Assembly: GCA_043777815.1 (NCBI GenBank)
Contig: JAYWHH010000001.1
Coordinates: forward strand, 1 to 64,000
Origin: JAXMDS01 sp043777815
Lineage (GTDB): Bacteria > Pseudomonadota > Alphaproteobacteria > Rickettsiales > Rickettsiaceae
Direction: 5' to 3'
DNA length: 64,000 nt
Below, piece by piece: positions 35,428 through 45,768 of the stretch. A model generated the notes under the pieces. It did no database searches and was not told the origin of the DNA. It saw only the letters and a program-made list of their open reading frames with translations. The position numbers and the translations under genes are program-made. The stretch's first letter is position 1. Each line of letters begins with the position of its first letter.

Positions 35428-38148
35428 TTATTTAGTAAAATTTAAATTATCTGAAACATATATATTGATTGGCAGCGTTATGCATATAGAGTTAGTTTGA
35501 GTACTTTTAAATGAAGAACAATTACTCTGATATAAATCTATGTTATTGAGCAGAATATTATGCTCCTTTGATTGTGTGCTAAAAAGAAATTTGGGTATAT
35601 GAGATTTTATTAATTGAATTGCAGGTTCCACTTGGTCTATTTTACATTCAAAAATAATTTCATCATGCACCTGAAGAATCATTCTTATATCCAACTTGTG
35701 CAATATATGATCTAACTTCAGCATTGCAATTTTAACAATATCTGAGGCGGTGCCTTGAATTGGTGCATTTATACTGGAGCGATCAAAAAATTGTTGACCC
35801 AAAGTTTTATCTATAAAAAGACGTCTACCATACAAATTTTTTACATATCCATGTTGTTTAGCAAATTCAACAGTATTATACATATAAGTTTTAACTTCTG
35901 GAAAAATTGAAAAAAATCTTTCTATATAAGCCTTAGCATCCATGTGCGAGATATGAAGTCGCTTAGCTAGACCAAATTGGCCCATGCCATATATAATTCC
36001 AAAATTTATTGTCTTAGCTTTTCTTCTATGCTCTATAGTGACTTCCGAAAACGAAAGATCAAACAATTCCATAGCTGTTTGAGTGTGTACGTCCATATTT
36101 TTATCGAACATATCTAAAAGTTTTCCAACATTTGCAATCAGACTTAGTACTCTAAGCTCTATTTGAGAATAATCCATAGAAATAAATTGATAATTGTCCC
36201 TTGCAATAAAACATTCTTTAATTTGTTCACTTTCAGCTTTAGTTGGAAGATTTTGTAAATTTGGGTTATAGGAACTTAATCTTCCTGTTAAGGTCATGGT
36301 TTGATCTAGTGTGGTATGTATTTTATTTTCTACAACATATTTTTGTAATCCTTCAGCATAAGTTGATCTTAATTTGCTGAACTCTCGCCATTTGATTAAT
36401 AATCCAGCAATTGGTACCCCATCATGATGCAAGTCCTCTAATACAGATATGTCAGTAGCATGATTCTTAGGTGCTTTTAATCTCAATTTTTCAAATAACA
36501 CATGTCCCATTTGCTTTGGAGAACCAATATTAAACTCTTCACCTGCTAATTCGTATATCTTTTTTTCTAATATATGTAACTTTTGATTTAAATCTTTTGA
36601 GATAATTTGTAGCAATTGAACATCAACTTCAATACCAAAAAATTCAATTTTTGCCAAAATTTTAGCTAAAGGCAAATCTATTTCTCTATAAATTGATAGT
36701 AAATTACTTTGTGCTAAAGTTTTTTTTAACTGTTTATATGTTAAATCAATTGATATTAGAATTTTTGATGAAGATTCAGGAATCTTTAATGAGTCTGACA
36801 GTGTATCTAGATCAATTTTGGTTCCATAACACACATAATGCATGATATCTAAACACTCAACTCTAACTTGTGATAAACAAAACAATTGCTGTAAAGTCAC
36901 TTCAGAGCAAACCTTTATCTTATTAAAAAACTTCTTAATATCAGTGGTGACTATCTCTAAGCTTATATCTTGCAATAAATTCAATATTGAATGACAGATT
37001 AAAGTATTCAACTCTAATTTAAATATTTTTATATCAGAGCATATGTAAACAGCATTTAATTCATCTAATTCAATAGCTTCTTTATCAAGTACAAGAGTTT
37101 CTTTAGGCAAATTTGACTTAAGGGCAGAAGTCAACTCACTGTCAAAATATATGAAAAGCTTTCCTCTTTCTTGTATATGAGCTTTAATTTGATCTAAATC
37201 TTTTAAATTTTTTGATTTATCTAAATTAATTTCTTTATCTATAAATTTTTCAAATTCTATCTCTTCATCATTATCATTTGGAGTTAAATGCTCTTTAACT
37301 TTTTTTAATCTAGTAAGTAGAGAAGTAAAATCCATTTTTTCTAAATATCCAACACTTATTTTGTAATTAAATTTAAATTGTAAATCATAACTACTCACAT
37401 CTACATTTTCATTTAAAGCGATAAGTTGTCGTGACAATAAACCATCTTTATATCCTGATTGTATCTTTTTTTTGAGATTTGGAGCTTTGATTTCATCAAC
37501 TGATGCAATGATATTTTCTAAATTTTCAAATTCTGTAAGAAGATTAATTGCTCCTTTTGGACCTATACCTTTTATTCCTGGTATATTATCAGATGCGTCG
37601 CCTACTATAGATAAATAATCTAATAATTTTTCTGGAGTAGTTTGAAATTTTTCATATACAGCATTGTGATCTATATATTTTTTTTTTAATCCATCATACA
37701 TTGTTGTATTGCAATCTATCAATTGCATCAGATCTTTATCAGAAGATATGATAATGATTTGATGTGTTTGGGCATAACGCTTAACTAAACTTGCTATAAT
37801 ATCATCCGCTTCAAATCCATTAACTTTAAGTGTAGTAATTCCTAAATGTTCCGTAACTTGACTTGCAAATTCAAGCTGAGTTTTTAATTCTTCATCAATT
37901 GGTTTTCTGGTGGCTTTATATTGGTTATAAATATCGTGCCTAAAATTTTTACCTCCAGAGTCATACGTAGCTGCTATGATATCAAACTCAAAATCTATCA
38001 TTATCTTCAATAGCATTGAGGCGAAGCCATACAATGCTCCAACTTGAATATTGTTAGAATTGGTAAGTTTAGGACAAGCATAATAAGCTCTAAACAAAAA
38101 ACCATAACAATCTATGATAATCAACTTTGGTTCATTTTTTTGCTTCAT
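35428..38148 (-). CDS. polA: DNA polymerase I
   Basis: Pol I fills gaps and removes RNA primers. In the 906-residue protein the N-terminal 5' nuclease domain is clear (AATYDSGGKNFRHDIYNQYKA; YLSIVGDASDNIPGIKGIGPKGA). The central 3'-5' exonuclease domain lacks the usual catalytic acidic motifs, so proofreading is probably lost. The polymerase motifs are intact: A, MDYSQIELRVLS; B, RRKAKTINFGIIYGMGQFGL; C, QVHDEIIFE. The C-terminus runs about 40 residues past the family end, in Ser/Asn/Thr-rich sequence. The start overlaps the end of the SPOR-like gene by 17 bp, making a pheT-SPOR-polA unit. A diverged copy of its tail lies at 33840-33943. Confidence 0.95.
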   Translation of the reverse strand: MKQKNEPKLIIIDCYGFLFRAYYACPKLTNSNNIQVGALYGFASMLLKIMIDFEFDIIAATYDSGGKNFRHDIYNQYKATRKPIDEELKTQLEFASQVTEHLGITTLKVNGFEADDIIASLVKRYAQTHQIIIISSDKDLMQLIDCNTTMYDGLKKKYIDHNAVYEKFQTTPEKLLDYLSIVGDASDNIPGIKGIGPKGAINLLTEFENLENIIASVDEIKAPNLKKKIQSGYKDGLLSRQLIALNENVDVSSYDLQFKFNYKISVGYLEKMDFTSLLTRLKKVKEHLTPNDNDEEIEFEKFIDKEINLDKSKNLKDLDQIKAHIQERGKLFIYFDSELTSALKSNLPKETLVLDKEAIELDELNAVYICSDIKIFKLELNTLICHSILNLLQDISLEIVTTDIKKFFNKIKVCSEVTLQQLFCLSQVRVECLDIMHYVCYGTKIDLDTLSDSLKIPESSSKILISIDLTYKQLKKTLAQSNLLSIYREIDLPLAKILAKIEFFGIEVDVQLLQIISKDLNQKLHILEKKIYELAGEEFNIGSPKQMGHVLFEKLRLKAPKNHATDISVLEDLHHDGVPIAGLLIKWREFSKLRSTYAEGLQKYVVENKIHTTLDQTMTLTGRLSSYNPNLQNLPTKAESEQIKECFIARDNYQFISMDYSQIELRVLSLIANVGKLLDMFDKNMDVHTQTAMELFDLSFSEVTIEHRRKAKTINFGIIYGMGQFGLAKRLHISHMDAKAYIERFFSIFPEVKTYMYNTVEFAKQHGYVKNLYGRRLFIDKTLGQQFFDRSSINAPIQGTASDIVKIAMLKLDHILHKLDIRMILQVHDEIIFECKIDQVEPAIQLIKSHIPKFLFSTQSKEHNILLNNIDLYQSNCSSFKSTQTNSICITLPINIYVSDNLNFTK

Positions 38149-38812
38149 TGGTTGTGATATATTGAATATTATCTAAACTTGATTTTACTACAACGCACGT
38201 ATCTTTGTTGACATGTGCTTTTTTACAAAACTTTCTAGCATCTTGACTTGATTGAAAGCCAGTGACCACAATACCAAAAGCAAATTTATTTTTTATTGAA
38301 ACTTTTTGCACCAAAACTTGTTTATTTGTAAGAAAAAGATCGTATTTTGTGGAAAACTTGCTAGCTAAATCTACAGCTTCATCTAAACTAATTGCATATT
38401 GACTTTCAGCTACATATATTTTAGGCTTGGCAGTACCTTTTTTTAAAAATGGAAGATCTTCATCTTTTAAATCTACAAAATTCAGCCTAGTTTCTAAAAG
38501 ATTAAACAGATTACTATCATTAGAATTGATTAAAAAGTTTAAATATTCATCTAATTTTTGTACATAAATTGATAAATCATTATTAGATTTATCTTTATGA
38601 TTTGAAGCTTTTCTAATTGTTGAAACATTCGAACTAAAAATGTGGTCGTATATATGTTGTGACAAATAATTTACCTTATTGTCCTGTACTTTAATTTTAG
38701 TAGGATCTTTATCTTCAAATATATGAACTACATTTGGATTTAAAAATCTATAAAATAAATATGAAATAGATAATCCTAGTAAAACTATGCTGAATATCTT
38801 CAATAATCTCAT
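38132..38812 (-). CDS. Membrane-anchored SPOR-like protein
   Basis: The 226-residue protein has an N-terminal membrane anchor (LKIFSIVLLGLSISYLFYRF), a variable middle and a C-terminal ~75 residues with a SPOR-like pattern: SLDEAVDLASKF, KVSIKNKFAFGIVVTGFQSSQDARKFCKKA, NKDTCVVVKSS. SPOR domains bind denuded peptidoglycan at the division site, which would fit an organism that keeps FtsI. Its start overlaps the pheT stop (ATGA), and polA begins within its last codons, so the three are one operon. The domain call is moderate. Confidence 0.55.
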   Translation of the reverse strand: MRLLKIFSIVLLGLSISYLFYRFLNPNVVHIFEDKDPTKIKVQDNKVNYLSQHIYDHIFSSNVSTIRKASNHKDKSNNDLSIYVQKLDEYLNFLINSNDSNLFNLLETRLNFVDLKDEDLPFLKKGTAKPKIYVAESQYAISLDEAVDLASKFSTKYDLFLTNKQVLVQKVSIKNKFAFGIVVTGFQSSQDARKFCKKAHVNKDTCVVVKSSLDNIQYITTNEAKK

Positions 38813-41283
38813 TTATTTACCCTATCACGATTTAAAGTTAAATTATAATCATGATTAGTAATGTGAATTACAAAGTCTTGAAAAGTATTTATTTGCATAT
38901 CAGTAAGTGTATTAATATCGTGCTGTAGCCAAATTCTAATTCCAAGCCGCTTGGTTTCTTTATTATCATGATAAAAATCAAATATTTTTAGATCTTTTAC
39001 TATTTTTGTTTTAATTTGTTTGTCTGGATTACTAGAATCAATAAGCTCAAAATTCATAATTTTTTGTTGCAACTCATTCATTGCTAAACTTCCAAATTCT
39101 TTTGGTAATATAAAAGAAAAATCTCTAATTGCAATTGGATGATTAGACAGCTTAACAACATTCTCCTGTTTAATTTTATCTAACTTGATTTCAAAATAAC
39201 CCAAATTAATTTCAGGATTAATGTTACAATTTTTCATTAAGACTTTATTTACTAAGCCTACATATCCCACATGAGTATTTTTATGCATAATTTTTGCACA
39301 AGAATTCTGATCAAAATATTTTGGCGATAAAGTAATTTGATCAAAAGTATAAGAATTTAAACCTTTAATATCTTCAATCAAATCTGCCATTGAGCAATTG
39401 TCATATATCCTCTTGCTTATTTCCTTCATTCCAAAAATAGTTTCATTTTGTAGTATTTGATTTTTATTTACATAGTAACTTGGACCAATCTCGAAAATCG
39501 CAAATCTATTAGACATTCTCTTTATTTTATTAAACAAACCAAGAAAGTTAACTACTGGAGAAGTTCTAAGTGAATCTAAGTTACTAGATATAGGATTTTT
39601 GATCAATAAATTAGGATCTAAATCAAAAAATTGATCATGCTCGGTACTACAAACAAAAGACCAAGTAATTACTTCGGAGTATTTATTGCTAGACATAATT
39701 TGATGATGGTCAACTTCATCTGCGCTAGATGATATTTTTAAACTTAAAGGCTGCATAGGAATATTATCATAGCCAATAAATCTAGCAACTTCTCCAAATA
39801 TACTTTGGATAGTAGATAAATCAGTTCTATATCTCGGTGGACTTACTTCTACTGAATCTAAATTAACTTGTAGAATTTTATAATTCATTTTCTTGAAAAT
39901 TTCTACAATATTTTCCACTTCAATACTTAAATAATTTTTGACTTTGTCATTATTTATAGAAAATATCAAAGGCTTTTCAGTATCTTTACAACCTAATATT
40001 TTAGTAACGCTATAAACTTGATTAGTTTTACAAAATATTTCAAAAAGTTTTAAACAAAATACTAAAGATAATTCTAATCTTTCTAATTCAACACCTCTTT
40101 CAAATTTTTGTCTAGCTTTAGAAATTATATTAAGTCTTTGTCCTGTTGCAGTAACTGCTTTTCTATCAAATATACCCATTTCTAATATTCCTTTTGTAGT
40201 ATCTAACTGACACATGTTGTTTTGTCCACCCATAATACCAGCTAGACCTTCAATAGCTTGATTGTTACGGTTATATATAACAACATCTTCCGATGCCAAT
40301 TCATAAGATTCACCATCTAATGCTTGAAAACTACTAGAGCACTCTATTTCTTTGAATTTTAATACTTCTAGATTCAAGTTTGAATTATGGTATATATGTG
40401 ATGGATGACCAAAAATCTGAGATACATAATTGGTTATATCTACTGCTGTAGATATAGATTTTAATCCCAATTCTTTCATTTCATTTGCTAACCACTTAGG
40501 CGCAGTAGAATTGCTTAGATCGGTTTTTATAAAATAGCATAAATCAAAATATTCTGAATTTTTTTTAATTATTTCAGCATTCTTAACTAAGTTTATAAGT
40601 ATACGCTCATGGTCTATTTCATTCAAGATATCCTCCATAGATCTCAAAATACCAAAATCAAATGCTGCTAACTCTCTAGCAATGCCATAAACACTCATCA
40701 TATCTCCCCTATTAGGAGTTACTGCAATCTTAATTATTGTTGAAAGACCCAAGACTTGAGAAACTTCCATTCCAAGCTGTAATTTAGCATAAGCTGGCAT
40801 AGTTGGCAACAAAGATTCAAATTGATTGAAATGTATATTAGATTCATTACAATTAAGTAAAGACGTAGTTTCTAAGTTTAAAATACCTTCAGAATTTGCT
40901 TCTATTCCCAGTTCATAACCAGAACAAAGCATGCCTTCACTTATTTCTCCTCGAAGTTTAGATTTTTTAATAGAAAAATTGCCTTCTGGAATATGAGCGC
41001 CGACTTTAGCTAACGCTACTAACATTTCAGGTTTAACAGTTTCACATCCGCAAACTACCTGAAAAATATTACTTCCATCAGTTACTTTGCAAATTGATAA
41101 AGTATCTGCTTTAGGATGCTTGGTTACTTCTAATATTTTGGCTACAACTATATTTTGTAAAGTTTTAGAATATTGAGTCATTTCCTCAACTTCAAAACCA
41201 ATTGAATCTAATTTAATAGCAATTTCGGCATCACTTAGGTTAGTTTTCAAAAACCTCTTTAAAATTCTAATAGAAAACTGCAT
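38809..41283 (-). CDS. pheT: Phenylalanyl-tRNA synthetase beta subunit
   Basis: PheT pairs with PheS to charge tRNA-Phe and carries the editing site. The 824-residue protein shows the tRNA-binding (EMAP-like) domain at about 40-150 (VVAKILEVTKHPKADTLSICKV), the B3/B4 editing domain (DITNYVSQIFGHPSHIYH; GLAGIMGG), the B5 domain (SPPRYRTDLSTIQSIFGEVARFIGYDNIP) and the C-terminal ferredoxin-like domain (SNHPIAIRDFSFILPKE). Length is normal. pheS, usually directly upstream, is not here; tyrS is divergent instead. Confidence 0.95.
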   Translation of the reverse strand: MQFSIRILKRFLKTNLSDAEIAIKLDSIGFEVEEMTQYSKTLQNIVVAKILEVTKHPKADTLSICKVTDGSNIFQVVCGCETVKPEMLVALAKVGAHIPEGNFSIKKSKLRGEISEGMLCSGYELGIEANSEGILNLETTSLLNCNESNIHFNQFESLLPTMPAYAKLQLGMEVSQVLGLSTIIKIAVTPNRGDMMSVYGIARELAAFDFGILRSMEDILNEIDHERILINLVKNAEIIKKNSEYFDLCYFIKTDLSNSTAPKWLANEMKELGLKSISTAVDITNYVSQIFGHPSHIYHNSNLNLEVLKFKEIECSSSFQALDGESYELASEDVVIYNRNNQAIEGLAGIMGGQNNMCQLDTTKGILEMGIFDRKAVTATGQRLNIISKARQKFERGVELERLELSLVFCLKLFEIFCKTNQVYSVTKILGCKDTEKPLIFSINNDKVKNYLSIEVENIVEIFKKMNYKILQVNLDSVEVSPPRYRTDLSTIQSIFGEVARFIGYDNIPMQPLSLKISSSADEVDHHQIMSSNKYSEVITWSFVCSTEHDQFFDLDPNLLIKNPISSNLDSLRTSPVVNFLGLFNKIKRMSNRFAIFEIGPSYYVNKNQILQNETIFGMKEISKRIYDNCSMADLIEDIKGLNSYTFDQITLSPKYFDQNSCAKIMHKNTHVGYVGLVNKVLMKNCNINPEINLGYFEIKLDKIKQENVVKLSNHPIAIRDFSFILPKEFGSLAMNELQQKIMNFELIDSSNPDKQIKTKIVKDLKIFDFYHDNKETKRLGIRIWLQHDINTLTDMQINTFQDFVIHITNHDYNLTLNRDRVNK

Positions 41284-41345
41284 AAATCTTTTGTAGCTTT
41301 ATATTAATTATATAATTGAAACATGAGTATAACGCAACAACCCTT

Positions 41346-42629
41346 ATGTCATTTATTGATAATCAATCCAAACCTTTAAGCATCAGCAGTAGTTTTGAAA
41401 GTAAATTTATATGTGAATTGAATAGAAAAAAATTATTACATCAATGTACAAACTTAGAATTAATCGATCAATTAACTAAAAATAATAAAAAAATTGTTGC
41501 ATATATAGGGTTTGATTGTACGGCAAGGTCGCTACACATTGGTAACTTAATTCAAATCATGATTTTAAGATTATTACAGAAGTTGGGGCATAGGCCTATA
41601 GTTTTAATAGGCGGGGGAACTAGTATGATTGGAGACCCTACAGGTAAAAATAAAATGCGTAAAGTTTTATCAGAAGATGAAATTGAAACCAATATACAAG
41701 GTATAAAAAAATCACTTTCCAAATTTATTAAGTTTGAAAGTGAGTCATCAAATAATTTTAGTGATGCTATCTTGGTAAATAACAATGATTGGTTAAAAAA
41801 TATAGGCTATATAGAATTTTTGAGAAACTTTGGTTCCAAAATTTCAGTTAACCAAATGCTTACTAAAGATGTAATTAAAAATAGACTGCACAATAATCAA
41901 CATTTATCCTTGTTGGAATTTAATTATATGCTTCTACAAGGATATGATTTTCATCATTTGTATCAAAACTATAACTGTGTTTTACAAATTGGCGGAAGTG
42001 ATCAGTGGACCAATATTATTTCTGGTGTTGATATGGTGGGAAGCGATAAAATCGTAGGATTAACAACCAAATTACTAACCACTTCTACTGGCGAGAAAAT
42101 GGGGAAAACTGTTGATGGGGCAGTTTGGCTTAACGAGGACATGTGTTCTCCTTATGAATACTTTCAATACTGGAGAAATATTGCTGATGAAGATGTTATA
42201 AGATTCGCTGAAATGTATTCAGAAATGAATGATGAAGAATTAAAAGCCTTGAAAGAATTTACAGATATTAATTACGCTAAAAAAACTTTAGCATTGCATT
42301 TAACAGAGATGTGTCATGGTAAAATCGAGGCACAATTAGCATTAGATAAATCAATTAATCTCTTTGAAAACAAAAATAACGATTTGAGTTTATTTGATAA
42401 CTATAAAATTGATTCTTTGCCAGTCGTCTTGAGTGATATATTAGTGCAATATGGTCATTGTAAATCTAAAAAGCAGGCCAAAGATTTAATTATTGGAGGA
42501 GCGATCATGCTAGATGATGTAAAAATTTTAGATGTAAGTTACATGATAACTGCTTCCAATTTTACAAATAAGTCAAAATTAAAGCTGACTATAGGAAAAA
42601 AGAAGCACTTAATTTTAAGATGTACTTAG
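41346..42629 (+). CDS. tyrS: Tyrosyl-tRNA synthetase
   Basis: This class I synthetase charges tRNA-Tyr. Motifs: AYIGFDCTARSLHIGNL (HIGH as HIGN), GGGTSMIGDPTGK, LLQGYDFHHLYQNY, QIGGSDQWTNI, and KMSKS as KMGKT (TGEKMGKTVDGA). A C-terminal S4 domain is present (SDILVQYGHCKSKKQAKDLI). I chose ATG 41346; an in-frame TTG at 41316 would add ten residues. Length about 427, normal. It is divergent from pheT across about 60 bp, so their promoters face each other there. Confidence 0.94.
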   Translation: MSFIDNQSKPLSISSSFESKFICELNRKKLLHQCTNLELIDQLTKNNKKIVAYIGFDCTARSLHIGNLIQIMILRLLQKLGHRPIVLIGGGTSMIGDPTGKNKMRKVLSEDEIETNIQGIKKSLSKFIKFESESSNNFSDAILVNNNDWLKNIGYIEFLRNFGSKISVNQMLTKDVIKNRLHNNQHLSLLEFNYMLLQGYDFHHLYQNYNCVLQIGGSDQWTNIISGVDMVGSDKIVGLTTKLLTTSTGEKMGKTVDGAVWLNEDMCSPYEYFQYWRNIADEDVIRFAEMYSEMNDEELKALKEFTDINYAKKTLALHLTEMCHGKIEAQLALDKSINLFENKNNDLSLFDNYKIDSLPVVLSDILVQYGHCKSKKQAKDLIIGGAIMLDDVKILDVSYMITASNFTNKSKLKLTIGKKKHLILRCT

Positions 42630-42646
42630 AATTAAATTATCAAAAT

Positions 42647-43441
42647 TTAAGAAATTAATTCTACTTTTACTTTCACAATAGCTCGTCCAGTGGCTTCCAC
42701 TATGTAACAAATAATTTTATTATCAATATTAACCTTTGAACCCTTCCTAGGCACGCATCCCATTTTAGATATTATTAATCCAGCTATAGTCTCATATTCA
42801 TCTTCATCTTTATCCGTAGATAAATTTACCTGTATAGTATTTTCTAAGTCATTAATTTTAGTGCGACCAGAAACTATATAAGCTCCATCTTGAAAAATAA
42901 TATCCCTCTTTTCTATTTCGACCTCATCATATTCATCCGCAATAGCACCAAGTTCACGCTCTATAATATTTTCTATAGTAATCATTCCTTGCGTGCCTCC
43001 ATATTCATCAATAACTGTTGCGATATGAATTCGCTCCTCTCGCATTTGATTAAATAGAGATAAAACTTTTTGTGAAGAGGTAGCTATGATTGGCTTTCTT
43101 AAAATTGCATTTAAATCAAATTGAGAATTGTTGATTAATATTTTCAATATATCTTTTAAATGAATGAAGCCTATTATGTCATCTAAGTCTTCTTTATAAA
43201 CTAAAAGTCTAGTGTGCTGTGTAGAAACTAAAATATTGCAAATTTCTTTCAAGTCAGTAGTAAATTTAATTGCGCATATATCAGAGCGTAAAGTCATAAT
43301 TTCATCCACTTGAACATTTTCTAGAATTTGATTTCTAATATTTTCTAATTCTGTGCGTTGATGTAGAGGCAATACCCTGAAACAAAAACTCAAAATGTAT
43401 TTGAAAATTTTAGAAACTGAAGTTGATATAAAATTTTTCAT
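42647..43441 (-). CDS. tlyC: CBS-domain protein TlyC/CorC
   Basis: The 264-residue protein has a tandem CBS pair (about 50-165: VDEIMTLRSDICAIKF, TRLLVYKEDLDDIIGFIHLKDIL, ATVIDEYGGTQGMITIENIIERELG) and a C-terminal CorC_HlyC domain (YIVSGRTKINDLENTI, TIAGLIISKMGCVPRKG). There is no DUF21 membrane domain, matching the soluble TlyC/CorC form. In Rickettsia, TlyC has been reported as haemolytic; in other bacteria CorC relates to Mg/Co efflux. The start overlaps the ybeY stop by 4 bp, the usual ybeY-tlyC order. Confidence 0.9.
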   Translation of the reverse strand: MKNFISTSVSKIFKYILSFCFRVLPLHQRTELENIRNQILENVQVDEIMTLRSDICAIKFTTDLKEICNILVSTQHTRLLVYKEDLDDIIGFIHLKDILKILINNSQFDLNAILRKPIIATSSQKVLSLFNQMREERIHIATVIDEYGGTQGMITIENIIERELGAIADEYDEVEIEKRDIIFQDGAYIVSGRTKINDLENTIQVNLSTDKDEDEYETIAGLIISKMGCVPRKGSKVNIDNKIICYIVEATGRAIVKVKVELIS

Positions 43442-43989
43442 ACTTTCTTATATGTTGTTTGAGTCCAATTATTCATTACACGTTGTTCATTTTGTTCCAT
43501 TATCGAAGCCTCTAAATCGTCATCATGATCAAATCCTACAAGATGTAATAAACTGTGAACAAACATGAAAAAAAAGTGATATTCAAAATCAACTTGTAAG
43601 TTATCAGCATTAGTTTTTATTAACTCGCAACTAATGCCTATATCACCTAAATGCATTATATTAACATGTTCGTTAAGTATTATTTTACATTCTGAGTCTT
43701 CATTTGCATCATATACTTTCTCTAATCTACAATTAAGAGTTTCTGCAGAAAATGATAGCACATCTGTTGGCTTATCTATTGCTCGAAATTCTTTATTTAA
43801 AGAATGCATTTTTTCCATTGATGCTAATAATAAAGAGCACTCTAACTTTTTATTAGAAATGAATTTATAAGGAGATAAAGTTATAACGCCCAAGGCTTGA
43901 AGAGTTTTTTTTAAACTTAAAGTAGTGTGATTGGGGAAGAATTTCTTTATATAGTTGGATGTATCAATTAGCGATATACTAAACCGCAT
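43438..43989 (-). CDS. ybeY: Endoribonuclease YbeY
   Basis: YbeY is a zinc-dependent RNase needed for 16S rRNA 3'-end maturation and ribosome quality control. The metal site HSLLHLVGFDHD (HxxxHxxGxDH) is intact near residues 151-162, and the upstream DKPTDVLSFSAE motif is present. 183 residues, slightly longer than average because of an insert around 85-110. It is translationally coupled to tlyC. Confidence 0.93.
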   Translation of the reverse strand: MRFSISLIDTSNYIKKFFPNHTTLSLKKTLQALGVITLSPYKFISNKKLECSLLLASMEKMHSLNKEFRAIDKPTDVLSFSAETLNCRLEKVYDANEDSECKIILNEHVNIMHLGDIGISCELIKTNADNLQVDFEYHFFFMFVHSLLHLVGFDHDDDLEASIMEQNEQRVMNNWTQTTYKKV

Positions 43990-44042
43990 ATTTTAAGCTA
44001 TGAAAGTAATGTATGATATAATCATAGTTTCAAATCCTATAA

Positions 44043-45560
44043 ATGTCAACGAATGATGTAGTTGTAGTTAAAACCTTTGCTTTTTATGGCTTTAATGTTC
44101 ACCCTGTATTCGTAGAAGTTCATATTTCAAAAGGCTTGCCTAGTTTTACTATTGTAGGATTGGGTGATAAGGTGATTAATGAATCGCGAGAAAGAGTAAA
44201 AGCGGCTATTGCTTCTCTTGGCATATTTATTCCAGATAAAAAAGTTTTGGTTAATTTATCACCAGCGGGAATTATTAAAGAAGGAAGTCACTTTGATTTA
44301 CCAATTGCCTGCGCGATGCTGTGCGCAATGGAAGTAATAGATAAAAGACAGTTGGAATCCTATGCTATTTTAGGAGAATTATCATTAGATGGAACCATTT
44401 TAGGTGCGCCTGGCATTTTAATGGCTGCTATGGAAGCTAATGCAAGAAATTTAGGCTTAATATGTAGTGAAAAAAGCGGAATGGAATCTTACTGGTCTGG
44501 CAATAAAGATATTTTGTTAGCCAATAATCTTCTAAGTATAGTAAATCATTTTAAAGGTACACAAGTAATTGGATATAAAACTTTTGACATGATTATAGAA
44601 AAGCCTTTTTATCCAGATTTTTCTGATGTAAAGTGTCAATCGCACGTAAAAAGAGGACTTCAGATTGCTGCTGCCGGTGGTCACAGCGTATTAATGAATG
44701 GACCTCCAGGCACTGGTAAATCTATGTTGGCTCATAGATTTTGTGGCATTATGTCAGACATGACAACTAAAGAAATGTTAGAATGCACAATGATTTATAG
44801 CTCAGCTGATATGTTAAAAGATGGTCAAATTAAAACTCACAGACCTTTCAGATCTCCTCACCACTCTTCAACAATTCCAGCCATGATAGGTGGCGGAAGT
44901 GGAAATCGAGTGCGACCTGGTGAAATTTCATTAGCTCATAATGGAGTGTTGTTTCTAGATGAGTTACCGGAATTTAATAAAGCAGTGATAGATTCTTTAA
45001 GACAGCCAATTGAAGAAAAGGTAATACAAATATCTAGAGCTAATTTCAAAGTGGAGTATCCAGCCAACTTTCAATTAATAGCTGCCATGAATCCTTGCAA
45101 ATGTGGATATGTAGATGACCCAAGTAGATCCTGTAGCCAAGCTCCAAGATGTGCTCTTACATATCAAAATAAAATTTCTGCCCCAATGATGGATAGATTT
45201 GATATTCATTTACAAGTTCCTGTGGTTGATATTTGGACTACTAAAGTGACAGACAAATCAGAGACATCAGATGAACTTAGAGTGGGAGTGGATAGAGCTA
45301 GAAAAATACAATTAGAAAGATACAAGGATCTTAATATTACGAAAAATAACGAAATGACCTCTTCAATTATTAAAGACCAAATACATCTATGCAGCAAAAC
45401 TTCAAATATTCTAAATAAATATGCGGAAAAAAACAAAATTTCAGTTAGATCTTATCACAACATTTTAAAAGTAGCTAAAACTATTGCTGATATAGATCAA
45501 GAAGACACAATAAATGAAATTCATATTTCTGAAAGTATTAGCTATAGAAAATTTGACTAA
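44043..45560 (+). CDS. comM: ComM/YifB-family AAA+ ATPase
   Basis: ComM is a hexameric helicase that promotes branch migration during integration of transformed DNA. The 505-residue protein has the N-terminal ChlI-like domain (FTIVGLGDKVINESRERVKAA; LVNLSPAGIIKEGSHFDLPIA), Walker A NGPPGTGKSML (about 218-228), Walker B LAHNGVLFLDELPEF, and the cysteine region MNPCKCGYVDDPSRSC. Complete and of normal length. A TATAAT box lies at 44016-44021. It is common in Rickettsiales even without known competence. Confidence 0.95.
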   Translation: MSTNDVVVVKTFAFYGFNVHPVFVEVHISKGLPSFTIVGLGDKVINESRERVKAAIASLGIFIPDKKVLVNLSPAGIIKEGSHFDLPIACAMLCAMEVIDKRQLESYAILGELSLDGTILGAPGILMAAMEANARNLGLICSEKSGMESYWSGNKDILLANNLLSIVNHFKGTQVIGYKTFDMIIEKPFYPDFSDVKCQSHVKRGLQIAAAGGHSVLMNGPPGTGKSMLAHRFCGIMSDMTTKEMLECTMIYSSADMLKDGQIKTHRPFRSPHHSSTIPAMIGGGSGNRVRPGEISLAHNGVLFLDELPEFNKAVIDSLRQPIEEKVIQISRANFKVEYPANFQLIAAMNPCKCGYVDDPSRSCSQAPRCALTYQNKISAPMMDRFDIHLQVPVVDIWTTKVTDKSETSDELRVGVDRARKIQLERYKDLNITKNNEMTSSIIKDQIHLCSKTSNILNKYAEKNKISVRSYHNILKVAKTIADIDQEDTINEIHISESISYRKFD

Positions 45561-45715
45561 ATTAAGAAATAGAAAGCCAATGGTTGCATTAAACAATTTT
45601 TTTATTAATAAACCAAAAAAAGTTAAAAATTAAATATTCTCTACAAAAAAATCGAAAAAAAATATCTGCTTTCGATTTAAGTTAAAAGTAAAATGAACCC
45701 GTTAACAATAATCAT

Positions 45716-45768
45716 AAAGATGATGGCAATAATCACAAAGTATAGTGATAATCATAAAGGTACGTTTT
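45716..45768. repeat. Imperfect ~20-bp repeats at the end of the exported protein gene
   Basis: AATAATCATAAAG, AATAATCACAAAG and GATAATCATAAAG occur about 20 bp apart across the last codons and downstream DNA of the minus-strand gene that ends at 45733. A short example of gene-tail duplication. Confidence 0.6.

Noticed and set aside
44011..44041. Possible tRNA T-arm-like sequence (GTTTCAAATCC) before comM
   Set aside because: No acceptor stem, anticodon arm or D-arm can be built around it. It is the comM leader next to a TATAAT box.
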